DNA of 64,000 bases from NCBI GenBank assembly GCA_028868895.1, contig JAGWTP010000001.1:1-64000 (forward strand), given 5' to 3'. How positions within the stretch are numbered: position 1 is the stretch's first letter; each line of letters starts with the position of its first letter. This DNA comes from Burkholderiales bacterium (GTDB lineage Bacteria > Pseudomonadota > Gammaproteobacteria > Burkholderiales > Burkholderiaceae_C). Positions 56,163-64,000 of this stretch are shown here, one piece after another. Position numbers and translations under genes: made by a program. Under the pieces are notes generated by a model, which saw nothing but the letters and a program-made list of their open reading frames with translations, made no database searches and was not told the origin of the DNA.

Positions 56163-59126
56163 TCAGGCCGTGGCCTTCTGGACCTGGCACACCGTGGTCT
56201 TGGTTTCCTGCATCATCGTGACGCTGTCGTAGCCGTAGGTCGTGGCGGTGTTGACGGCCTCGCCGCGCACGACGGGGTGGGCGCCTTCGGGGTAATACTG
56301 CAGCAGGTCCACACCCTGCCAGCGGCCGGAGAAGTGGAACGGCAGCCACACGGTCTCGCGGTCGACCCGCTCGGTGACCATCGCCTTGACGGTGATCTTC
56401 GCGCCGGTGGGCGTCGTGACCCAGACGTCTTCGCCGTCGCGGATGCCACGGTCGTTGGCCGCGGCGGGGTTGATCTCGACGAACATCTCCTGCTGCAACT
56501 CGGCCAGCCACGGGTTCGAGCGCGTCTCTTCGCCGCCGCCTTCGTATTCGACCAGCCGGCCCGAACTCATGATCAGCGGGAAGGTCTTGACGATGTCGAT
56601 GTTCTTGTCCTGGATCGTCTTGTAGAGCGTGGGCAGGCGCCAGAAGACCTTCTTGTCGTCGTAGGTCGGGTATTTGGCGATCAGGTCGGGGCGGGTCGAG
56701 TACAGCGCCTCGCGGTGCTGCGGGATCGGGTCGGGGAAGTTCCACACCACCGCACGCGCCTTGGCATTGCCGAACGGGTGGCAGCCGTGCGCCATCGCCA
56801 CGCGCTGGATGCCGCCCGACAGGTCGGTTTTCCAGTTCTTGCCGTCGGCGGCCTTCTTCTCGGCGTCGGTCAGGTCGTTCCACCAGCCGAGCTTCTTCAG
56901 GAAAATGTGGTCGAACTCGGGGTAGCCGGTGGTGATCTCGGCGCCCTTGGAGTACGAGCCGTCTTCGGCCAGCAGGTTGACGCCGTCGCGCTCGACACCG
57001 AAGTTCGCACGGAAGTTGCCGCCGCCTTCCATGACGCTCTTGGAGGTGTCGTACAGGTTGGGCGAGCCCGGGTGCTTGAGCTCGGGCGTGCCGTAGCACG
57101 GCCACGGCAGGCCGAAGTAGTCGCCGTCGAGCTTGTAGCCGGTTTCCTTGTCGATGCCGCCGTTGGCGCGCAGCGTCTTGACGTCGAAGACGTTCATGTT
57201 GCGCATGTGCGCCTTCAGCCGCTCGGGGCTCTGGCCGGTGTAGCCGATGGTCCAGACGCTGCGGTTGATCTCGCGCAGGATGGACTCGGGTTCGGGCTCC
57301 ATCATGCCGGCCTTGCCCGCGACGAGCTTGTGGCTCTTGGTCAGCTCCTTGTCGAAGCCGAGCTTCTGTGCGAACTGGTACATGATCATCTGATCGGTGC
57401 GCGACTCCCACAGCGGCTCGATCACCTTCTCGCGCCACTGCAGCGAGCGGTTCGACGCGGTGCACGATCCGCTGGTCTCGAACTGGGTGCAGGCCGGCAG
57501 CAGGTACACGGCGCGGTTCGGGTTCAGGTCTTCGGGCTTGCCGGGCATCGCCGCCATGGCGGCGGTCGCCGAGGGGAACGGATCGACCACGACCAGCAGG
57601 TCGAGTTTGTCCATCGCCTTCTTCATCTCCAGGCCGCGGGTCTGCGAGTTCGGGGCGTGGCCCCAGAAGAACAGGCCGCGCAGGTTGCTGTCCTGGTCGA
57701 TCAGGTCGTTCTTCTCGAGCACGCCGTCGATCCAGCGCGACACGGTCATGCCGGGCTTGGTCATCATGCCCGGCGCGAACTGCTTCTTGATCCACTCGTA
57801 GTCGACGTCCCAGACCTTCGCGTAGTGCTTCCAGGCGCCTTCGATCAGGCCGTAGTAGCCCGGCAGCGAGTCGGGGTTCGGGCCGACGTCGGTCGCGCCC
57901 TGCACGTTGTCGTGGCCGCGGAAGATGTTGGCGCCGCCGCCGCTGACTCCGACGTTGCCGAGCGCGAGTTGCAGGATGCACGACGCGCGCACGACCGCGT
58001 TGCCGGTGGTGTGCTGGGTCTGGCCCATGCACCAGACCACGGTGCTGGGGCGGTTGTCGGCGAGCGTCTTGGCGGTCTTGTAGCAGGTGGCTTCATCGAC
58101 GCCGCAGGCCTCGAGCACCTTGTCGGGCGTCCATTTGGCCATGATCTCGTCGCGCACCTTGTCCATGCCGTAAACGCGATCGTGGATGTACTTCTTGTCT
58201 TCCCAGCCGTTCTTGAAGATGTGATACACGAGGCCGAAGACGAACGGGATGTCCGAGCCCGAGCGGATCCGCACGTAGTCGTCGGCCTTGGCGGCGGTGC
58301 GCGTGAAGCGCGGATCGACGACGATCATCTTGCAGCCGTTTTCCTTGGCATGCAGCATGTGCAGCAGCGACACCGGGTGCGCCTCGGCGGCGTTCGAGCC
58401 GATGTACATGGCCGCCTTCGAGTTGCGCATGTCGTTGTACGAATTGGTCATCGCGCCGTAGCCCCAGGTGTTGGCGACACCGGCAACCGTGGTCGAGTGG
58501 CAGATGCGCGCCTGGTGGTCGCAGTTGTTGCTGCCCCAGAAGCTGACCCATTTGCGCAGCAGGTAGGCCTGCTCGTTGCTGTGCTTGCTCGAGCCGACGA
58601 TGAAGACCGAATCGGGCCCGCTCTGCTTCTTGAGCTCGAGCATCTTGGCGCTGATCTCGTTCAGCGCATCGTCCCAGCTGATCTTCTGGTACTTGCCGTT
58701 GACCAGCTTCATCGGCGCGCGCAGCCGGTACTCGCCACTGCCGTGTTCGCGCAGCGCAGCGCCCTTGGCGCAGTGGGCGCCGAGGTTGATCGGCGAGTCG
58801 AACACCGGCTCCTGGCGCACCCAGACGCCGTTCTCGACCACCGCATCGACCGCGCAGCCCACCGAGCAGTGGCTGCACACCGTGCGTCGGACGACGACGC
58901 TGCGCGCCGCATCGGCGGCGGGCGCATCGGCGGCGCGCACCGACTTCTGCACCAGCGTCAGTTGCGCGGCGGCCAGACCCGCGCCCAGCCCCATGCCGGA
59001 GCGGCGCAGAAAGGCCCGGCGGTCCATCGTCGGGATGGCCCGAGACATGCCGCGCGCCAGGCTGTTGACGAGGCCGGACGAGACCGGGTTCGAGCCGGTG
59101 GAAGTGGATTTGCGCGTGAGCAGCAT
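56163..59126 (-). CDS. Formate dehydrogenase catalytic alpha subunit, Cys-type, TAT signal
   Basis: TAT motif DRRAFLRRSGMGLGAG; CSHCSVGCAVDAVVENGVWV Fe-S site; active-site region ARICHSTTVAGVANTWGYGAMTNSYNDMRNSKAAMYIGSNAAEAHPVSLLH. Confidence 0.94.
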   Translation of the reverse strand: MLLTRKSTSTGSNPVSSGLVNSLARGMSRAIPTMDRRAFLRRSGMGLGAGLAAAQLTLVQKSVRAADAPAADAARSVVVRRTVCSHCSVGCAVDAVVENGVWVRQEPVFDSPINLGAHCAKGAALREHGSGEYRLRAPMKLVNGKYQKISWDDALNEISAKMLELKKQSGPDSVFIVGSSKHSNEQAYLLRKWVSFWGSNNCDHQARICHSTTVAGVANTWGYGAMTNSYNDMRNSKAAMYIGSNAAEAHPVSLLHMLHAKENGCKMIVVDPRFTRTAAKADDYVRIRSGSDIPFVFGLVYHIFKNGWEDKKYIHDRVYGMDKVRDEIMAKWTPDKVLEACGVDEATCYKTAKTLADNRPSTVVWCMGQTQHTTGNAVVRASCILQLALGNVGVSGGGANIFRGHDNVQGATDVGPNPDSLPGYYGLIEGAWKHYAKVWDVDYEWIKKQFAPGMMTKPGMTVSRWIDGVLEKNDLIDQDSNLRGLFFWGHAPNSQTRGLEMKKAMDKLDLLVVVDPFPSATAAMAAMPGKPEDLNPNRAVYLLPACTQFETSGSCTASNRSLQWREKVIEPLWESRTDQMIMYQFAQKLGFDKELTKSHKLVAGKAGMMEPEPESILREINRSVWTIGYTGQSPERLKAHMRNMNVFDVKTLRANGGIDKETGYKLDGDYFGLPWPCYGTPELKHPGSPNLYDTSKSVMEGGGNFRANFGVERDGVNLLAEDGSYSKGAEITTGYPEFDHIFLKKLGWWNDLTDAEKKAADGKNWKTDLSGGIQRVAMAHGCHPFGNAKARAVVWNFPDPIPQHREALYSTRPDLIAKYPTYDDKKVFWRLPTLYKTIQDKNIDIVKTFPLIMSSGRLVEYEGGGEETRSNPWLAELQQEMFVEINPAAANDRGIRDGEDVWVTTPTGAKITVKAMVTERVDRETVWLPFHFSGRWQGVDLLQYYPEGAHPVVRGEAVNTATTYGYDSVTMMQETKTTVCQVQKATA

Positions 59127-59172
59127 GGGTTCTCCAGCGGGCCGAAGGCCCGTCTATGCGTCGATCCGCCAA

Positions 59173-59406
59173 TCAGGCGCGAGCGGTTTCGTAGTAGCGC
59201 AGCACGTGTGGCGTGAGTTGGTAGCCAGCCGTGCTGTCGATGGCGGCTTTTGCGGCGACCACGGGGGCGACCACCGGCGCGGCGCCGGGCACAGCCCTGG
59301 CGGCGAGCACCGCGGCACCCGCAGCCCCGGCACCCAGCAACAGCCCGCGGCGCTTGAGCGGCTGGGGAACGAGGCTCGGATTGGGTGGACTGGCCTTGTT
59401 GCTCAT
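59173..59406 (-). CDS. Small TAT-signal formate dehydrogenase accessory protein (FdhX-like)
   Basis: MSNKASPPNPSLVPQPLKRRGLLLGAGAAGAAVLAARAVPG...YQLTPHVLRYYETARA; directly upstream of the alpha subunit. Confidence 0.82.
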   Translation of the reverse strand: MSNKASPPNPSLVPQPLKRRGLLLGAGAAGAAVLAARAVPGAAPVVAPVVAAKAAIDSTAGYQLTPHVLRYYETARA

Positions 59407-59570
59407 GGGTTCGACTCCGAAAAACGCATTGCTGAAGCCAACGCTTGCGGTCGAACAAATCGAACCGTTGCGGTGCACTGTATGCAAATTACTTCATAGC
59501 GGCATCAGGGTGATTCCGTAATCGTTTCGACCCTTCCGCCACGCCCGGCGTCAGCTTCGCGCAAGCAAGC

Positions 59571-60227
59571 TCACTGCGAATCCAGCAGATCGAAGCCCTG
59601 CGTCTCGACCGCAAGGAAGTCGCGGGTGAAGCCCGCCAGTGCCCGATAGAACTCGGCGCGCGGATGCGCCGCGATCGCGTCGCAGAGCCGCTCGGTCCAG
59701 CCGCGCAGATGAGCGTTGAAGAAGCGCTGTTGCACGGCCAGGTTGCTCACCCCGGCGTCGTCGCCGGCGATCAGGTAGCGCATCACTTCGCACAGGCCGG
59801 CGATGTGGTCTTCGGTTTCGAGCACCGCGGGAGGCCGCTCCAGGCCGAGCGCGGCGAGGTCGCGGCGCAACTCGACGAGCGGCCGGTCGTTCAGGCGCCC
59901 GGCAATGAACCACGAGCCGTACAACAGGATCTCGGGCTTGCCGACGCCGCCGAACAGGCCCACATACTCGCCGCTCACGTCGTCGAGCGACAGCCGCCGC
60001 GCCGCGCCGACCACCTCGGACCAGCTCGATTCGAGGAACGCGCCGGGCGCCGGCGCTTCGGTCACCGCGACCCGCAGTTGCTCGTACAACTCGTACGAGG
60101 GCGGCGCGTGGTACAGGCTCGCCAGCAGCCCGTAGAGCTCGGCGCGGGCGAGTTCCTCGCGGTCGTCGGGCGGGCTGAAACGCAGGGCGTCGGCGGCGTC
60201 AGACATCGCGCGGGGCACGTCGATCAA
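59571..60227 (-). CDS. TorD/DmsD-family molecular chaperone
   Basis: ELARAELYGLLASLYHAPPSYELYEQLRVAV...EYVGLFGGVGKPEILLYGSWFIAGRL...ETEDHIAGLCEVMRYLI. Confidence 0.88.
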   Translation of the reverse strand: MIDVPRAMSDAADALRFSPPDDREELARAELYGLLASLYHAPPSYELYEQLRVAVTEAPAPGAFLESSWSEVVGAARRLSLDDVSGEYVGLFGGVGKPEILLYGSWFIAGRLNDRPLVELRRDLAALGLERPPAVLETEDHIAGLCEVMRYLIAGDDAGVSNLAVQQRFFNAHLRGWTERLCDAIAAHPRAEFYRALAGFTRDFLAVETQGFDLLDSQ

Positions 60228-62404
60228 ACATCGGTGATCCTCACTTCATTCGGGTTGCCGTGCATGTCGATCACGCGGCAGTCGCCGCACATCTTCAGGC
60301 GATCGGCGCCGGCGCCCTGGAACATCGGGTGCGCGCCGAGCTTGGCGATCATCAGGGCGACCGCGTTCGGCGTGCTGAAGGGCTTGGCGCAGCGGATGCA
60401 GCGGTACGGTTCGACCTCGCTCAGCACGCGCAACTGCTTGCGCGCCTTGCCCGCGTCGGCCAGCCACAGCCGCGGCTCGAGCGTGATCGCGGCTTCGGGG
60501 CAGGTGCTCGCGCACAGCCCGCATTGCACGCAGTTCTTCTCGATGAAGCGCAGTTGCAGCTTGTCGGGGTTGTCGGCCAGCGCGGCTTCGGGGCAGGCGC
60601 TGACGCAGCTCAGGCACATCGTGCAGCGGTCGGGGTCGACGTTCACGCTGCCGAACAGGCGGCCGAAGGCCGGACTCGCCGACACCGGCAGCGCGATCGC
60701 GTCGGGCACCCGGCTGGCCTGCAGCAGCAGATGCTCGATGGCGAGGTCGAGCGTGGCCCGCTTGTCGGCCTGCACCGTAAAGCCGGCCGGGTGCTTGACC
60801 GTTGCCGCCGGCTCGGCCTGCAACGCGGCGTCGAGCGTGCGCACGTCGGTCGCCTCGACGATGCGCAGGTGCACCCCGAGCCAGCCCAGCCCGCTCAGGA
60901 TGGCCTGCGCGAGCCGCATCTGAGCGGCCACCGCCGCCCGGTATTCGGGCGCCTCTTCCGCGGTCATCAGCACCCAGACCTGCGACGCGCCGAATGCAAT
61001 CGCGGCCAGCCACAGGTCGATGCCGGTGGAGGCGGTGTGCCACACGTCGAGCGGCAGCACGCGCGCCGGCACGCCGCGCACGGCGGCATCGGTGCGGGCC
61101 GCGCGACCCAGGTCGCCGATGAGTTGTGCGCCCGCACCCCGGCTGTGCACCAGCAGCGCCGCCGGACCCGCAACCGCGTTGCCTCCGGCACGCTGGTAGG
61201 TCGACAGCAGCGCGCGGATGCGCCGACCCTGCTCGTGCGGCCCCGGCGTGGCGTAGCTGATCGCGCCGCTCGGGCAGACGGTGGTGCAGGCGCCGCAGCC
61301 CACGCACAGGTGCGGCTCGACGATGATGCCGGCCAACGTGGCGCCGCCCGCCTTGCCCTTCATCGACGCATCGCTGCGGATCGCGCGCGCCGAGCACACG
61401 TCGATGCACGCGGTGCAGCCGATCTTCTCGTTGCGGCTGTGGGCGCAGATCTTCTGCTTGTACTGGAAGAACTTCGGCTTCTCGAATTCGCCGACGCTCT
61501 CGCGCAATTGCAGCACCGCCGCCATCAGCGCGCGCTCGTCGGCAGCGTGGAAGTAGCCCTGCGGCGGCTGGTGCAGCGTGAGGATGGGCGTGGCGCCCAG
61601 GTCGAGCACGAGGTCGAAATGTTCGCTCAGCGCGCGCGGCGCACGCTCGAAGTCGATCGCGCCGGCGGCCTCGCACACGCGCACGCAGTCGCGGTGGCTG
61701 CGGCAGCGGGACAGGTCGATCTGGTAGCTGAAGTCGATCGCACCTTCGGGGCAGACCTCGATGCAGGCATTGCAGCGGGTGCACAGGTCCGGGTCGATCG
61801 GGTTGCGTTGGGTCCAGTTCACCTCGAACGCGCCGAGCCAGCCGCTGATGCTCGTCACCACGCCAGCGTGCACCGCCATCGTTCGCGGCTGCGCCAGCGT
61901 GCCGCCGGGCGCCGCGTCGGCCTGGTTCAGCAGCAGGCTCACGTCGAGCTTGTCGGCCAGCATCCGGGCGGCGTGGCCCGCGCGGTCGGCGCCGCCGATC
62001 ACGAGCACGCGGCCGCCCGAGCGGTAGCCGACGGTCGTCACCGGCTCGGCATCGGGCAATTGCGCGAGCGCGATCAGCGCGGCGATCTTCGGTGTCGCCG
62101 CATTGGCGTCTTTCGACCAGCCGCCGGTCTCGCGGACGTTGACGAAGCGGATCGGCCGCTCGGCCAGCCCCGCCGCGCCTTCGGTCTGCTCGTTCAGTTC
62201 GAGGAACAGCCGGCTCTCCTGCGTGCAGGCCACGAGCAGGTCTTCGCCGCTCTTGGCGGCGCGCTGGAACGCACCGGCCTGGCGGCGGCACAACAGCGTG
62301 TGGACGGTTTCGAGCCCGGCGCCGGCCTCAGGCCCCAGCGCCTTGATCAGGCCCGGGCCGTCCAGTGGCATCGTCTTGTTGCAGTCGCAGATCAGGGTCG
62401 TCAT
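60224..62404 (-). CDS. Large multi-[4Fe-4S] ferredoxin-domain protein of FDH cluster (726 aa)
   Basis: MTTLICDCNKTMPLDGPGLIKALG; repeated CxxCxxCxxxCP: DPDLCTRCNACIEVCPEGAI, EPHLCVGCGACTTVCPSGAI, DPDRCTMCLSCVSACPEAAL, IEKNCVQCGLCASTCPEAAI. Confidence 0.9.
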   Translation of the reverse strand: MTTLICDCNKTMPLDGPGLIKALGPEAGAGLETVHTLLCRRQAGAFQRAAKSGEDLLVACTQESRLFLELNEQTEGAAGLAERPIRFVNVRETGGWSKDANAATPKIAALIALAQLPDAEPVTTVGYRSGGRVLVIGGADRAGHAARMLADKLDVSLLLNQADAAPGGTLAQPRTMAVHAGVVTSISGWLGAFEVNWTQRNPIDPDLCTRCNACIEVCPEGAIDFSYQIDLSRCRSHRDCVRVCEAAGAIDFERAPRALSEHFDLVLDLGATPILTLHQPPQGYFHAADERALMAAVLQLRESVGEFEKPKFFQYKQKICAHSRNEKIGCTACIDVCSARAIRSDASMKGKAGGATLAGIIVEPHLCVGCGACTTVCPSGAISYATPGPHEQGRRIRALLSTYQRAGGNAVAGPAALLVHSRGAGAQLIGDLGRAARTDAAVRGVPARVLPLDVWHTASTGIDLWLAAIAFGASQVWVLMTAEEAPEYRAAVAAQMRLAQAILSGLGWLGVHLRIVEATDVRTLDAALQAEPAATVKHPAGFTVQADKRATLDLAIEHLLLQASRVPDAIALPVSASPAFGRLFGSVNVDPDRCTMCLSCVSACPEAALADNPDKLQLRFIEKNCVQCGLCASTCPEAAITLEPRLWLADAGKARKQLRVLSEVEPYRCIRCAKPFSTPNAVALMIAKLGAHPMFQGAGADRLKMCGDCRVIDMHGNPNEVRITDV

Positions 62405-62966
62405 CGGGTGGCTTCAATGGTTCGGTGGCGGTGGCGGTGGCGGTGGCGGGGGCGGGGGCAACGGTGGCATCGATCAGCGGCACGGGCTGGTCGTGGTCGC
62501 CTTCGTCATCGTCGAACAGCCGCAGGACCTTGGACTGGTTCATACGCCGCAGCATGTCGAGCGGGATCGGATCGGGCCGACCGTAGTCGTCGATGTAGGT
62601 GTCCAGGCCATCCATCACATTGAAGTGCGGATCGGCAAAGAGCTTCTTCATCGCGGCACGCTTCACGCCCTCGTCGACGCCGCCGGCAACGAAGCGCGAA
62701 TAGTCGGAGGCGTGCCCGAGCAGCGCCACGTCGGCCATCGTCGGTGCCGGATCGGTGGCGGGCGCGATGCCCACGGGCTGCGCAGCGAGGTCGGTACCAT
62801 CGGCCGCCGGTTCCGCGACCACGGCAGGCGCCATGCCTTCGGGCATCGGCGACGGCGTCGGCGTCGTCGCCAGTGCGGCCGGCTCGGGCGCGAGCGTTGC
62901 GCCGGCACGCGCCGCCTCCTTGCGCCGCGCCCAGCGCGACAGAAACCCGCCGGCTGCGTCGGCCAT
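62328..62966 (-). CDS. DUF3306-type protein
   Basis: MADAAGGFLSRWARRKEAARAG...TMADVALLGHASDYSRFVAGGVDEGVKRAAMKKLFADPHFNVMDGLDTYIDDYGRPDPIPLDMLRRMNQSKVLRLF. Confidence 0.85.
   Translation of the reverse strand: MADAAGGFLSRWARRKEAARAGATLAPEPAALATTPTPSPMPEGMAPAVVAEPAADGTDLAAQPVGIAPATDPAPTMADVALLGHASDYSRFVAGGVDEGVKRAAMKKLFADPHFNVMDGLDTYIDDYGRPDPIPLDMLRRMNQSKVLRLFDDDEGDHDQPVPLIDATVAPAPATATATATEPLKPPDDDPDLRLQQDDATGRPGPDQGAGA
62424..62459. repeat. Hexanucleotide repeat (GGTGGC)4(GGGGGC)2 inside the DUF3306 coding region
   Basis: Encodes APAPATATATAT on the minus strand. Confidence 0.85.
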
Positions 62967-63472
62967 CAGCGCGCCCGGTCGGGCGGCAGGAACGACTGCG
63001 GGCGGTGCCGCTGTTTCGGTTCGGGCCGGTAATGCTCATCGGTGTAGGCCTGCAGCCATCGCACCAGCTCGCCGGGGAGCGGCACGTTGTCGACGCGCTC
63101 CTGGGCGTCGAGCCAGCGGCCGGCCTCCGTGTACGACACGCTCACGGTCTCGGGCCAGGCGCGGTCGGGCTCGTCGTCGTCGACGCGCCACATCACGAAC
63201 CACACCGGCGCGCCCGAACTCAGGTTCAGGTAGTAGCCCTCGGCTTCGTCGCGAAACAGTTCGAGCAGGAAGTTCGGGTACAGCGTGCGCCGGCGCTTGC
63301 CATCGTCGCGCAGCACGCGCGCATCGAGACCGAAGCCGTCTTCGTGCGGCACCACGTCGACCAGCCTGAAGCGCCAAGCCTGCCAACGGTTCGGATTCGC
63401 CTCGCGCTCCATGACCACCGCGACGCGCACGGCGGGTCGGACGGGAACGGTCACGTTGGAAGTGGCTTGCAT
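62966..63472 (-). CDS. DUF3305-type protein
   Basis: RVAVVMEREANPNRWQAWRFRLVDVVPHEDGFGL...LYPNFLLELFRDEAEGYYLNLSSGAPVWFVMWRVDD...VSVSYTEAGRWLDAQERVDNVPLPGELVRWLQAYTDEHYRPEPK. Confidence 0.85.
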   Translation of the reverse strand: MQATSNVTVPVRPAVRVAVVMEREANPNRWQAWRFRLVDVVPHEDGFGLDARVLRDDGKRRRTLYPNFLLELFRDEAEGYYLNLSSGAPVWFVMWRVDDDEPDRAWPETVSVSYTEAGRWLDAQERVDNVPLPGELVRWLQAYTDEHYRPEPKQRHRPQSFLPPDRAR

Positions 63473-63562
63473 AGGTGCAAGTCTAGACGCAGCGACAGCG
63501 CGTTCGTCGATCCGCACGTCGCGATCAGGGAATGCCCGGGGCGCGCCTCGGGCGGCAACCGA

Positions 63563-64000
63563 TCAAGTGTCTTTGGAGATCGAGATGCTCGGGAACTTGG
63601 ACGAGAAATCCTTGGCGCGCTGCGCGATCTTCACCGCCACCTGGCGCGCCACGCTCTTGTACAGGCCGGCGATTTCGCCGTCGGGCTCGCTGACCACGCT
63701 GGGCCGGCCGCTGTCGGCCTGCACGCGGATCGACAGGTTCAGCGGCAGCGCGCCGAGGTAGTCCATGTTGTATTCGGCGGCCAGGCGCTTGCCGCCCTCC
63801 TCGCCGAAGATGTGCTCGACATGCCCGCACTGCTCGCACACGTGCACCGCCATGTTCTCGACGATGCCCAGGATCGGCACGCCGACCTTCTCGAACATCT
63901 TGATGCCCTTCTTGGCGTCGAGCAGCGCAATGTCCTGCGGCGTGGTCACGATCACCGCACCGGTCAGCGGCACACGCTGGCTCAGCGTGAGCTGGATGTC
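63563..64000 (-). CDS. apbC: C-terminal part of an Mrp/ApbC-family iron-sulfur carrier ATPase, truncated at the window edge
   Basis: LTGAVIVTTPQDIALLDAKKGIKMFEKVGVPILGIVENMAVHVCEQCGHVEHIFGEEGGKRLAAEYNMDYLGALPLNLSIRVQADSGRP (CxxC motif). Confidence 0.93.
   Translation of the reverse strand, partial: DIQLTLSQRVPLTGAVIVTTPQDIALLDAKKGIKMFEKVGVPILGIVENMAVHVCEQCGHVEHIFGEEGGKRLAAEYNMDYLGALPLNLSIRVQADSGRPSVVSEPDGEIAGLYKSVARQVAVKIAQRAKDFSSKFPSISISKDT

Noticed and set aside
56163-59126. Selenocysteine at the FDH active site
   Set aside because: The active-site region reads ARICHSTT with a normal Cys codon and no in-frame TGA, so no Sec/SECIS is required.
56121-59216. 1031-aa plus-strand ORF
   Set aside because: Antisense to the well-supported FDH alpha subunit gene; no recognisable domain.
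60260-62623. 787-aa plus-strand ORF
   Set aside because: Antisense to the ferredoxin-domain protein; compositionally a shadow ORF.
1-64000. CRISPR arrays, tRNA/rRNA genes, transposases, prophage or integron attC sites
   Set aside because: None recognised on either strand by reading; intergenic spaces are short and gene content is chromosomal core/accessory metabolism. A tRNAscan/Infernal run would be needed to exclude small RNAs.

Overview
This 64 kb window is ordinary-density chromosome from a very GC-rich bacterium, probably a betaproteobacterium of the order Burkholderiales (inferred from gene content, not searched). I support about 64 coding regions. Two molybdo/tungsto-enzyme loci dominate. 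(1) A compact cox-type operon at about 23.4-31.1 kb (coxS-L-M-D-E-G-F order, minus strand). Its large subunit carries AYRGAGR, the 'form II' active-site loop, so it is a CO-dehydrogenase-like hydroxylase of uncertain substrate. An EgtB/SenA-like non-heme iron enzyme lies just downstream. (2) A 16-18 kb formate dehydrogenase island at about 45.3-63.5 kb. It holds fdhABC-type structural genes (Cys rather than Sec at the active site), a TorD-like chaperone, a TAT-signal small subunit, FdhD, MobA, MobB, MoeA, a TupABC-type tungstate importer, a divergent ModE-HTH/periplasmic-binding-like regulator with a perfect palindrome next to tupB, a large Fe-S protein, DUF3305/DUF3306-type proteins and two small uncharacterised exported proteins. 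Other content includes two two-component systems, GGDEF-EAL and HD-GYP proteins, KefF/KefC, a PEP-CTERM protein, an exported truncated globin beside a DUF3034-type protein, an adenine-deaminase-like enzyme, a TetR-HlyD-ABC efflux operon, DNA polymerase IV and LldD. The first 0.9 kb holds a non-coding, probably dispersed repeat. I found no CRISPR array, tRNA, rRNA, transposase or prophage. Many long ORFs in the supplied track are antisense shadows caused by high GC. All family calls come from reading the translations; no search was run.
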